Positions 1 to 5,633 of a stretch of 17,672 bases of DNA are shown piece after piece. The notes under the pieces were generated by a model. The model ran no database searches, was not told the origin of the DNA, and saw nothing but the letters and a program-made list of their open reading frames with translations. A program made the position numbers and the translations under genes. Position 1 is the stretch's first letter. Each line of letters starts with the position of its first letter. The stretch comes from JAKZRT01 sp047518005 (GTDB lineage Bacteria > Pseudomonadota > Alphaproteobacteria > Rhodobacterales > Rhodobacteraceae). Location of the stretch: positions 1-17,672 of the forward strand of contig JAKZRT010000148.1 in assembly GCA_047518005.1 (NCBI GenBank), written 5' to 3'.

Positions 1-16
1 GACGCGACCGACCGGC

Positions 17-69
17 GCCCTGTGGACAAGTGGACAGCCGCTCCGCGACCGACCACTTCCCCACAGGGC
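17..69. repeat. Long imperfect inverted repeat (17-bp arms) inside the insertion-sequence end
   Basis: Arms 17-33 (GCCCTGTGGACAAGTGG) and 53-69 (CCACTTCCCCACAGGGC) pair at 15 of 17 positions around a 19-nt loop. A direct repeat CGCGACCGACC (3-13 and 44-54) is also present, the second copy lying in the loop and right arm. No T-run follows either arm, so a simple intrinsic terminator is not well supported. It could be a structural element at the end of the mobile element. Confidence 0.55.
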
Positions 70-87
70 CAGAAACCGCAACAGAAG

Positions 88-123
88 CGGTCAACTCATA
101 TGGTACATAAACCGGTCAACTCA
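88..123. repeat. Two direct repeats CGGTCAACTCA, 25 bp apart
   Basis: CGGTCAACTCA occurs at 88-98 and again at 113-123. The copies are exact and about one and a half to two and a half helical turns from the presumed element end at 137. They look like transposase-binding repeats of an IS21-like terminus. The first copy also provides the TGA stop (96-98, minus strand) that ends the truncated STAS frame. Confidence 0.6.
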
Positions 124-374
124 GAATGTTCTCGACACCCGGCCAATTCCAGCTTGCGCTCGGGACCCAGCAGTTTCATCGCGGCGACAACCGCGCCCAG
201 CCCGCTGCTGTCAAGAAATTCAACCCGCCCAAGGTCCAGCAATATTCGCGCGCCGCCGTCCTGGACCGCCTCGCGAAACTTGTCCTTGAACTGGATGGCG
301 CTCGATGCGTCGATACGCGCGGCCCCGACACAAAGATATGTGGTGTCGCCCCTTGCTTCGCCTGTCAGTTCCAT
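96..374 (-). pseudogene. STAS-domain anti-sigma factor antagonist, 3' end replaced by insertion-sequence DNA
   Basis: The frame encodes 92 residues. Residues 1-79 form a SpoIIAA-like STAS domain: a beta strand with ARIDASSA, then ARILLDLGRVEFLDSSGLGAV (about 42-62), which contains the conserved D-S-S-G loop whose serine is the phosphorylation site in this family. STAS antagonists bind and release an anti-sigma factor or switch kinase in stress or motility signalling. The start at 374 has a good ribosome site (AGGAG, 8 nt upstream). After LELAG the expected last helix (family style LTPxVxKVFRLTxMD) is missing and replaced by about 13 unrelated residues before TGA, matching the junction with the insertion-sequence end at 137. 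The product would lack the last helix and is probably non-functional, though the phosphorylation loop remains. The rest of the gene is not in the window. It diverges from the thiolase gene across a 102-bp gap. Confidence 0.7.
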
Positions 375-476
375 CTCATTCTCCTGGCAATTGCTGGGGG
401 GCGAAACTAGCGGCGAAATCTTACCAATAGGTGAGCGGGCAGGCGCAGATGTGTAGCCGCATGGAGGGTCGGGGCA

Positions 477-1655
477 ATGAGAGAAGTTGTAATCGCCGGT
501 GCCGCGCGCACCGCCATCGGCGGGTTTCAGGGCGTGTTTTCCGGCGTCGATGCCGCCACCTTGGGCGGCGCTGCGATCGCAGCGGCGCTGAAAAACTCTG
601 GCACCGACGCCGCGCAGGTGGACGAACTGCTGATGGGCTGCGTATTGCCCGCCGGACAAGGCCAGGCGCCCGCCCGCCAGGCCGGTTTTGCCGCCGGGCT
701 GGGCGAAGCGGTTCCGGCCACGACCGTCAACAAAATGTGCGGCTCGGGCATGAAAACGGTGATGGACGCCCACGACCGCGTGGCGCTTGGCGGCGCACGG
801 GTCGTGGTTGCGGGCGGCATGGAAAGCATGACGGGGGCGCCATATCTGTTGCCCAAGATGCGCGGCGGCGCGCGGATCGGGCACGCGGGCGTCGTGGACA
901 GCATGTTTCTCGATGGCCTCGAGGACGCCTACGACAAAGGCCGCCTGATGGGCAGCTTTGCCGAAGATTGCGCCGAGGCTTTCCAGTTTACCCGGGCTGC
1001 GCAGGACGATTACGCGCTGACCTCGCTGTCGCGGGCGCAAGCTGCACAAACCAGCGGTGCCTTTGACGCCGAGATCGCGCCGGTCACCGTGACGTCGCGG
1101 CGTGAAACCTCCGAAATCGTCACAGACGAACAGCCCGGCAACGCGCGGCCCGACAAAATCCCGCATCTGAAACCTGCATTTCGCAAGAACGGGACCGTGA
1201 CCGCCGCCAACGCCTCGTCGATCTCGGACGGGGCGGCGGCGCTGGTGATCACGACGCGAGCGGTGGCCGAGGCGCGCGGGCTGAGCATCCGCGCGAACGT
1301 GATCGGCCACGCCAGCCACGCGCAGGCACCGGCCTGGTTCACCACCGCCCCAGTGCCGGCCACGCAAAAGCTTTTGGATCGCATCGGCTGGACCGTCGAC
1401 GATGTCGAGCTTTGGGAGGTGAACGAGGCCTTTGCCGTGGTCCCAATGGCGTTCATGCACGAACTGGGCGTGGCCCACGACCGGCTGAACGTCAACGGCG
1501 GTGCCTGCGCGCTGGGCCATCCGATCGGGGCGTCGGGCGCGCGGATCATCGTCACGCTTTTGAATGCGATGGAACAACGCCACGTCAAACGCGGCATCGC
1601 GGCGATCTGCATCGGCGGCGGCGAGGGCACGGCCATTGCCATCGAACGGCCATGA
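477..1655 (+). CDS. Thiolase, acetyl-CoA C-acetyltransferase/acyltransferase
   Basis: The 392-residue protein has usual thiolase length with a full catalytic set: nucleophile Cys88 in VNKMCGSGM, the NEAF loop in WEVNEAF, His348 in ACALGHPIGASGA and Cys378 in CIGGGEG. The last two sit at the same numbers as in the Zoogloea biosynthetic thiolase. It condenses two acyl-CoAs (or cleaves a 3-ketoacyl-CoA), acting in the cytoplasm as a tetramer. The ATG at 477 has a GGAGGG ribosome site at 463-468. It is divergent from the broken STAS gene and 76 bp upstream of the methionine sulfoxide reductase gene. The KMCGSGMK context is not the usual QVCGSG of PhaA, so I do not assign phaA. Substrate range cannot be told from sequence. 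It is not part of the large operon further downstream. Confidence 0.93.
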   Translation: MREVVIAGAARTAIGGFQGVFSGVDAATLGGAAIAAALKNSGTDAAQVDELLMGCVLPAGQGQAPARQAGFAAGLGEAVPATTVNKMCGSGMKTVMDAHDRVALGGARVVVAGGMESMTGAPYLLPKMRGGARIGHAGVVDSMFLDGLEDAYDKGRLMGSFAEDCAEAFQFTRAAQDDYALTSLSRAQAAQTSGAFDAEIAPVTVTSRRETSEIVTDEQPGNARPDKIPHLKPAFRKNGTVTAANASSISDGAAALVITTRAVAEARGLSIRANVIGHASHAQAPAWFTTAPVPATQKLLDRIGWTVDDVELWEVNEAFAVVPMAFMHELGVAHDRLNVNGGACALGHPIGASGARIIVTLLNAMEQRHVKRGIAAICIGGGEGTAIAIERP

Positions 1656-1688
1656 TATTCATCGTTTTTGAAAGACTTCCGGGGGGTT

Positions 1689-1709
1689 CGGGGGGCAGGC
1701 GGCCCCCCG
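1689..1709. repeat. GC-rich hairpin between thiolase and msrC
   Basis: CGGGGGG at 1689-1695 pairs with CCCCCCG at 1703-1709 around a 7-nt loop. It lies in a very G-rich intergenic stretch (1681-1715). It could act as a mRNA-stabilising or attenuating structure or be a remnant of a dispersed GC-rich repeat. There is no T-tract, so it is not a classical terminator. Confidence 0.4.
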
Positions 1710-1731
1710 CCCCGGCGCTGCGCGCGAAGGC

Positions 1732-2184
1732 ATGACGGTCGATTACGCGGCGCTTGCGCGCACAATCGCGGCGCTGAGCGAGGGCGAAACCGACGAAGTT
1801 GCGCTGATGGCCACAATGGTCTGCGATGTGCACCACTCTGACGACCGCTTTGACTGGACCGGGTTTTACCGCGTCACCGGCCCCGAGATGCTGAAGATCG
1901 GCCCGTTTCAGGGCGGGCACGGGTGCTTGAGGATCCCGTTTTCGCGCGGCGTCTGCGGGGCCGCGGCGCGCACCGGCGAGGCGCAGATTGTCGATGATGT
2001 CGAGGCTTTCCCCGAACACATCGCCTGCGCCGCCTCGACCCGGTCCGAACTGGTTCTGCCAGTTTGGAATGCGCAGGGCACACTGATCGGCGTTTTCGAC
2101 ATCGACAGCGACAGACCGGCGGCGTTTTCCCGGCGAGACGCTGATGAGCTTGATGCCATTCTTCGGGCAACATTTTCGTGCTAA
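1732..2184 (+). CDS. msrC: Free methionine-(R)-sulfoxide reductase (GAF-domain fRMsr)
   Basis: The 150-residue single GAF domain closely follows the fRMsr pattern: WTGFYRV, then GPFQGGHGCLRIP, RGVCGAAAR, HIACAASTRSELVLPV and GVFDIDS. The three redox cysteines of the family are present at Cys65, Cys75 and Cys99. The enzyme reduces free L-methionine-(R)-sulfoxide to methionine in the cytoplasm, with electrons from thioredoxin, and so repairs oxidised methionine. The ATG at 1732 is preceded by GAAGG. It may be co-transcribed with the thiolase gene 76 bp upstream, but a GC-rich hairpin lies between. The stop codon TAA (2182-2184) falls inside the first base pairs of the 131-bp palindromic repeat that follows, so the extreme C-terminus (FSC) could have been set by the repeat's insertion. 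Length and motifs indicate an intact gene. Confidence 0.92.
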   Translation: MTVDYAALARTIAALSEGETDEVALMATMVCDVHHSDDRFDWTGFYRVTGPEMLKIGPFQGGHGCLRIPFSRGVCGAAARTGEAQIVDDVEAFPEHIACAASTRSELVLPVWNAQGTLIGVFDIDSDRPAAFSRRDADELDAILRATFSC

Positions 2185-2310
2185 AGCGGATTGCACCCGA
2201 TGCGCATCACGCCCCGTCCCGGGCTTGAACCGGGACCTCGGTTGCAAAAAGCGAGGCCCCGGATCAGATCCGGGGCGCGAACGGCGCGGATGAAACGCAA
2301 ACCGATTTAG
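2180..2310. repeat. Palindromic dispersed repeat, copy 1 (about 131 bp)
   Basis: This copy runs from GCTAAAGCGGATTGCACCC to GCAAACCGATTTAG and is nearly identical to 2931-3060. It contains two internal hairpins, GTCCCGGG/CCGGGAC and GCCCCGGATC/GATCCGGGGC. The outermost ends (AAAGCGGATTGC and GCAAACCGATTT) are imperfect inverted repeats, so the whole unit can fold back on itself. It looks like a MITE- or REP-type intergenic repeat of alphaproteobacteria. It lies directly on the stop codon of msrC and may serve as that gene's 3' structure. Confidence 0.8.
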
Positions 2311-2359
2311 GTGGTGGTGTGGGCAGTTGTCGTTCGGCAATTGACCATAGTTGGCTTTT

Positions 2360-2583
2360 GGCCGATAGTGTTGAAAAAGTCCGATTTTCCGAATTTTGAG
2401 GATATTTTCCACCGCACAAGCAGGATCGATATTTTCGGCCGATGAGTCGGCCAATTTGCAGTAGCCTCGCTCTGGCAAGCGCTCAGACAGCCTACGGAGC
2501 ACTCGACTTCAGAAATCCGTTCTTTTGCCATTTCGCGAAAAATCGGAGGTTACAATAATCCGACTTTTTCAACACAATCGGCC
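2360..2583. mobile_element. 224-bp MITE-like element with about 29-bp terminal inverted repeats
   Basis: The left end 2360-2388 begins GGCCGATAGTGTTGAAAAAG and the right end 2555-2583, read on the other strand, begins GGCCGATTGTGTTGAAAAAG. I count 26 matches in 29 positions. The interior is AT-richer than the flanks, has an internal palindrome GGCCGATGAGTCGGCC (2437-2452), and contains no frame resembling a transposase. This fits a non-autonomous element or an internally deleted insertion sequence. No clear target duplication is visible. The unrepeated flanks 2311-2359 and 2584-2650 hold nothing I can identify. Confidence 0.65.
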
Positions 2584-2671
2584 AAGATTCAGTTAACCGT
2601 AGTTTAATTGATTACGTCACCTTCGCAGATCGCACTGGAGATGTGACTTCACGGTATTTGAACTCATCGCG

Positions 2672-2935
2672 TTGGCATTATTGATTGCGATCATTCTCGC
2701 ATGCTTTATCATTATTGGACTGACTCTGCGCTTTGGTCGCTCTCCGCCAACGCCACCGTGGGTAGACGAGCTCGTTGATCTTGCGGATACGATTGAGGAG
2801 ATCCAAAAACAGGGAGAGTTGGGCGCGCAAGACCGTGCGAATCTCCGACGAAGATTGGATGCCGCAAAGCGCGCAGGAATTCCAGAAATTGTCGGGAGAA
2901 AATTGGGTGAAGTCATTGACGGTTTGTGTGGCTAA
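2672..2935 (+). CDS. Hypothetical small membrane protein with soluble C-terminal region
   Basis: The frame gives 87 residues. Residues 1-20 are a strong hydrophobic segment (ALLIAIILACFIIIGLTL), followed by a Pro-rich linker (RSPPTPPWVDEL) and a charged, helix-rich region with E/K/R residues to the end. This is a typical one-pass inner-membrane layout. I do not recognise a family. No ATG or GTG is in frame near the hydrophobic start, so the start is probably the TTG at 2672. The frame stays open upstream (TVFELIAL), suggesting a start codon further upstream or one lost by mutation. No good ribosome site is seen. Base composition is lower in GC than its neighbours. The stop TAA lies within the first bases of the second palindromic repeat. 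It may be a real foreign gene, or decayed. Confidence 0.4.
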   Translation: MALLIAIILACFIIIGLTLRFGRSPPTPPWVDELVDLADTIEEIQKQGELGAQDRANLRRRLDAAKRAGIPEIVGRKLGEVIDGLCG

Positions 2936-3060
2936 AGCGGATTGCACCCAATGCGCGTCACCCCCCGTCCCGGGCTTGACCCGGGATCTCTTGCGAAAAC
3001 GCGAGGCCCCGGATCAGGTCCGGGGCGCGAATGGCGCGGATGAAACGCAAACCGATTTGG
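2931..3060. repeat. Palindromic dispersed repeat, copy 2 (about 130 bp)
   Basis: This is the second copy of the 2180-2310 repeat in the same orientation, again beginning GCTAAAGCGGATTGCACCC and ending with GATGAAACGCAAACCGATTT. Most differences lie in the central loop region. The hairpin arms GTCCCGGG/CCCGGGAT and GCCCCGGATC/GGTCCGGGGC are kept, and some changes are G-T compatible in RNA. It supplies the stop codon of the small frame upstream. It lies between that frame and the regulatory region of the large operon, so it may insulate the operon promoter from upstream transcription. Confidence 0.8.
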
Positions 3061-3089
3061 AACTCCAGTAGCCGCCATGAAAAAAGGCT

Positions 3090-3145
3090 TGAAAATTTCA
3101 CGGACCTCAGGCACCGTGAAATCTGAAGCGATATTTTCACGGACC
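3090..3145 (+). promoter_or_regulatory. Candidate operator: three TTTCACGG boxes upstream of the XRE-cupin regulator
   Basis: TTTCACGGACC occurs at 3096-3106 and again at 3135-3145. The inverted form CCGTGAAA occurs at 3114-3121, making a TTTCACGG-N10-CCGTGAAA palindrome with the first box. The first box also overlaps a TGAAA-A-TTTCA palindrome (3090-3100). The last box ends 5 bp before the GTG start, so bound protein would block transcription or initiation. Autoregulation by the adjacent XRE-cupin protein is the simplest inference. I do not see convincing -35/-10 boxes. Confidence 0.55.
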
Positions 3146-3150
3146 AGCGC

Positions 3151-3723
3151 GTGCAGCACTATATCCCAGCCAAAGCCGAAACTCTGGGCGCTGATCTGCG
3201 CGCCATCCGCAAGTCACGCGGGCTGACGCTGAGCGACCTTGCCGCAGGGCTGGGCCGGTCGGTCGGCTGGCTGAGCCAGGTCGAGCGCGACATGTCAGAA
3301 CCCTCGATCAGTGATCTGCGCCATATCGCCAAAGTTCTGGGCGTCCCGATTTCGGCCTTTTTCGGGCCAAGCGCGACGCCAGCCGACGAGCAGGGATTTG
3401 TGGTGCGCAAGGGCGCGCGCCGGGCCATCGGGTCGGGTGCCGGCGGGTTGATCGAGGAACTTTTGTCGCCCGATCTGACCGATGATTTCGAGATCGTTCA
3501 CTGCACGTTTGCACCGCGATCCGAGCCCGGTGAGACCATCCATCGTGACACCCAAGAGGTCGGCTATGTCATCTCGGGCCGACTGGACCTCGAGATCGGA
3601 GGCCGGCGTTTCACCGTGGCTCCGGGCGACAGCTTTCGCATTCGCGGCGAGGCGCACCGGTGGCTGAACCCTTACGGCGACCCCGCAGTGGCGATCTGGG
3701 TCATCGCCCCGCCGATTTACTGA
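3151..3723 (+). CDS. XRE-family transcriptional regulator with C-terminal cupin sensor
   Basis: The 190-residue protein has an N-terminal helix-turn-helix of the XRE/Cro type (about 12-66: LRAIRKSRGLTLSDLAAGLG, then WLSQVERDMSEPSISDLRHIA). A C-terminal cupin_2 barrel (about 110-187) carries EPGETIHRD, EVGYVISGRLDLEIGG and APGDSFRI, which would bind a small ligand or metal. Such proteins commonly control catabolism of amines, amino acids or polyamines, often the operon they head. The start is GTG at 3151: an upstream stop at 3124-3126 in this frame and the absence of another start before the helix-turn-helix support it. The ribosome site is weak (GGAC). It is 7 bp from the exporter gene, and repeated TTTCACGG boxes lie directly upstream, so it probably autoregulates the whole operon. 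The effector is unknown, though an N-methylated amine is plausible from the genes it heads. Confidence 0.88.
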   Translation: MQHYIPAKAETLGADLRAIRKSRGLTLSDLAAGLGRSVGWLSQVERDMSEPSISDLRHIAKVLGVPISAFFGPSATPADEQGFVVRKGARRAIGSGAGGLIEELLSPDLTDDFEIVHCTFAPRSEPGETIHRDTQEVGYVISGRLDLEIGGRRFTVAPGDSFRIRGEAHRWLNPYGDPAVAIWVIAPPIY

Positions 3724-3730
3724 GGCGGGT

Positions 3731-4351
3731 ATGGGCTGGGAGGCATGGATCATTTTCGCGGGCTTCTGGGCGGTTTTCGTGACCACGCCGGGGCCGAATG
3801 CGCTGAACTGCATCACCAACGGCTTCGAGCTGGGATTTGCGCGGGCCCTGCCCGGGGTTGCGGCGATCCTTGTGCAGGCCACGCTGTTCCTGTCGGCCTC
3901 GGCCGCCGGGGTGGCTGCGTTGATCCTGGCCGCACCGGGGCTGTTGAGCACGCTCAAGATCCTCGGCGCAGGCGTGCTGATCTGGCTCGGCCTGCGCGCC
4001 TGGGTCGCAGCAAGACAGCCGCTCAGGGCTGGCGCGCGGGCGCCTGGCGGCATCTTCTGGCGTGCCTTCCTGATCGCCACGATCAACGCCAAAAGCCTGG
4101 CCGGGTATCTGGCCGCCTTCACCCAGTTCGTGCGCGTCGATGTGCCGATTTGGGATCAGATGATCGTCATCTATCCGACCGCTCTCACCCTTACGGCGCT
4201 TGCTTATCTGAGCTATACCGCCACAGGCGCGGGACTGGGCCGCGCGGCGCTTGGGGCCGTATTCAGCCTTTGGTTTCGCCGCCTGCTTGGGGCCGCCTTG
4301 GTGATCTATGGCGCGGCACTGGGCGCCAGCGCAATTGGCGGGAGGGCATGA
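3731..4351 (+). CDS. LysE/RhtB-family membrane exporter
   Basis: The 206-residue polytopic protein has about six hydrophobic segments and the family signature TTPGPN near residue 18, followed by the GFELGFARALPGVAA stretch typical of RhtB-like exporters. The family exports amino acids or related small metabolites across the inner membrane by proton-driven exchange. A catabolic operon carrying an exporter rather than an importer suggests relief from an accumulating intermediate, for example an amino acid or N-methyl amino acid produced from the substrate. It starts 7 bp after the regulator gene and overlaps the first GFA gene by the ATGA at 4348-4351. Substrate cannot be deduced from sequence. 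Confidence 0.9.
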   Translation: MGWEAWIIFAGFWAVFVTTPGPNALNCITNGFELGFARALPGVAAILVQATLFLSASAAGVAALILAAPGLLSTLKILGAGVLIWLGLRAWVAARQPLRAGARAPGGIFWRAFLIATINAKSLAGYLAAFTQFVRVDVPIWDQMIVIYPTALTLTALAYLSYTATGAGLGRAALGAVFSLWFRRLLGAALVIYGAALGASAIGGRA

Positions 4352-4758
4352 AAATGCAGGGGTCGTGTGAATGTGGGGCGGTGGCCTTTGAAAGCGCCGG
4401 CCCCTGGGGCGATGTCATTGCCTGCCATTGCGCCACCTGCCGCAAGACCAGCGGCCATTTCTGGGCCGCCGCATCGGTGCGCACCGACAGCCTGAAATTC
4501 AGTCGCGACGACGGGCTGGCCTGGTACGAGTCCACCGACCAGGTGCGCCGCGGATTTTGCGAGCGATGCGGGTCGAGCCTGTTTTTCGAATTCAAGGACC
4601 AGGCGCTTGTCGGCGTCGCGACCGGCAGTCTGGATGGGGCGACCGGGCTGCGGCTTGGGACCCATATTTTCACGTCGGAAAAGGGCGACTATTACACTTT
4701 GTCCAAGGCCCTGCCGAGGTTTGCCGGCGACACTGACCGAGGCTACGCTAATGACTAA
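4348..4758 (+). CDS. GFA-family zinc protein, copy 1
   Basis: The 136-residue single-domain GFA protein (glutathione-dependent formaldehyde-activating, CENP-V-type fold) has zinc ligands in the standard pattern: Cys7-x-Cys9, Cys26-His-Cys28-x2-Cys31 and Cys71-x2-Cys74. HFWAAASV and GTHIFTSEKGDYY motifs follow. The founding Paracoccus enzyme was reported to speed S-hydroxymethylglutathione formation from formaldehyde and glutathione; most family members have no proven reaction. The true start is the ATG at 4348 with GGAGGG just upstream, overlapping the exporter stop, although the frame stays open far upstream. The stop overlaps the next GFA gene by 8 bp. It is the first of three tandem paralogs placed before a demethylating flavoprotein, so one-carbon handling is inferred. 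Confidence 0.9.
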   Translation: MKMQGSCECGAVAFESAGPWGDVIACHCATCRKTSGHFWAAASVRTDSLKFSRDDGLAWYESTDQVRRGFCERCGSSLFFEFKDQALVGVATGSLDGATGLRLGTHIFTSEKGDYYTLSKALPRFAGDTDRGYAND

Positions 4759-5167
4759 GACGCTCGGAAGTTGCGATTGTGGCGGTGTGGTTTTCGAGAT
4801 CACCGGCCGCCCCGGACCGGTCATCGCCTGCCACTGCGATCAATGCCGAAAATCGTCCGGTCATTTTTGGGCCAGCGCCGCGGTCGCGCACGCCAATTTC
4901 GCGATCAAGAGCGACGCGACGCTGCGATGGTTCCAATCGACCGACGTTGTGAGAAAAGGATTTTGCCGCGGTTGCGGGGCGACGTTGTTTTGGCAGCTTG
5001 ACGGGATGGACAGGATCGCGGTGGCGGCAGGCGCGCTGGAAATGCCTACGGGTACCGAGCTGGATAAACACATCTTCGTCGCTGAAAAGAGCGATTATTA
5101 CGTGATCGACGACGGGCTGCCGCAAGCCGCGCAGTTTGATCTCGACGCCGGCGAGCCTGCCAAATGA
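4751..5167 (+). CDS. GFA-family zinc protein, copy 2
   Basis: This 138-residue paralog of the preceding gene has ligands Cys8-x-Cys10, Cys27-His-Cys29-x2-Cys32 and Cys72-x2-Cys75, with KSSGHFWASAAV and DKHIFVAEKSDYY motifs. The start at 4751 is inside the end of copy 1 (ATGACTAA overlap) and is preceded by GAGG. The frame is open further upstream, but the GFA domain begins right after this ATG. It ends in an ATGA that also opens a 20-codon frame leading to copy 3. The C-terminal tail (QAAQFDLDAGEPAK) is longer than in copy 3. A role in formaldehyde or thiol-adduct metabolism is inferred from family and context only. Confidence 0.9.
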   Translation: MTKTLGSCDCGGVVFEITGRPGPVIACHCDQCRKSSGHFWASAAVAHANFAIKSDATLRWFQSTDVVRKGFCRGCGATLFWQLDGMDRIAVAAGALEMPTGTELDKHIFVAEKSDYYVIDDGLPQAAQFDLDAGEPAK

Positions 5168-5226
5168 TCCGCGATCGGGGCACCTTTGGTCTGGCCTTGC
5201 GGGCCGCAGGGCTGGCGCGGTCATGA
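5164..5226 (+). other. 20-codon frame bridging GFA copies 2 and 3 by ATGA overlaps at both ends
   Basis: The ATG at 5164-5166 overlaps the copy 2 stop (5165-5167), and its own TGA (5224-5226) overlaps the copy 3 start (5223-5225). It encodes 20 residues (MIRDRGTFGLAL...). This would let ribosomes finishing copy 2 restart, cross the gap and be delivered to copy 3. I read it as a probable translation-coupling leader rather than a functional peptide. Alternatively it is chance, or a relic of a removed segment. Confidence 0.4.
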
Positions 5227-5615
5227 GCGGGCTGGCTGTCAAAGGCGGCTGCCTCTGCGGCGCGGTGCGGTTCGAGGCGGCAGACGCGCGCCCGACGGTT
5301 ACATTCTGCCATTGCAGCCAGTGCCGCCGCACCAGCGGCCACCACTGGGCCGCTACGCGCGCGCCTTTGGCAAGGTTTCGCCTGACCAAAGACGAAGGTC
5401 TGAAATGGTTCCGGTCGTCTGACTGGGCGCAGCGCGGGTTCTGCGGACACTGCGGGTCGAGCCTGTTCTATCGGCCCGATGCGGGCGATGGGATCGGCAT
5501 TGCGGCGGGCTCGATCGACGAACCGACCGGGTTGGCACCCGGTAGGCACATTTTCACCGCCTCGAAGGGCGATTACTACGACATCGCGGATGGTCTTCCG
5601 CAGGTGCCGGATTAA
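5223..5615 (+). CDS. GFA-family zinc protein, copy 3
   Basis: This 130-residue GFA protein has ligands Cys10-x-Cys12, Cys29-His-Cys31-x2-Cys34 and Cys74-x2-Cys77, with RTSGHHWAATRA and GRHIFTASKGDYYDIADGLP motifs. The frame is open upstream to 5136, but the ATG at 5223 is preferred: the domain begins there, the upstream residues do not resemble the family, and a short coupled frame ends on it. The ribosome site is weak, so coupling may be needed for its expression. An 18-bp gap separates it from the first flavoprotein gene, the largest gap after the operon's first gene other than the 55-bp one bridged by the mini frame. Confidence 0.9.
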   Translation: MSGLAVKGGCLCGAVRFEAADARPTVTFCHCSQCRRTSGHHWAATRAPLARFRLTKDEGLKWFRSSDWAQRGFCGHCGSSLFYRPDAGDGIGIAAGSIDEPTGLAPGRHIFTASKGDYYDIADGLPQVPD

Positions 5616-5633
5616 CAAACGGGGGCGCGACTT

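Larger units (their letters stand above)
1..137. mobile_element. Probable terminal segment of an IS21-like insertion sequence, running off the left edge
   Basis: Read on the minus strand from 137 leftward, the sequence begins TGTCGAGAAC, exactly where homology of the STAS protein to its family stops (after residues ELAG). It then carries two direct copies of an 11-bp motif (GAGTTGACCG type) 25 bp apart. Several short repeats next to a TGT end are known for IS21-family termini. The transposase genes are not in the window, so the family name is inference from end structure only. The outer boundary lies beyond base 1, and no target-site duplication can be examined. Confidence 0.5.

Noticed and set aside
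96..1583. A 495-codon open frame on the minus strand covering the thiolase region
   Set aside because: Only its last 92 codons form a real domain (STAS) with its own ribosome site at 374. The rest is antisense to an intact thiolase and reads as low-complexity Arg/Gly/His sequence.
1585..2502. A 305-codon minus-strand frame running from the thiolase end through msrC into the MITE-like element
   Set aside because: It crosses an intact gene, a palindromic repeat and the element end, and the translated sequence shows no domain.
2307..2531. A 74-codon minus-strand frame within the MITE-like element
   Set aside because: It covers the terminal inverted repeat and has no ribosome site or recognisable motif. 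Such frames recur simply because the element is repeated.
3745..4347. Upstream extension of GFA copy 1 to give a 337-codon protein
   Set aside because: The extension lies out of frame over the exporter gene and reads as Arg/Gly-rich shadow sequence. The GFA domain begins at the ATG at 4348 behind GGAGGG.
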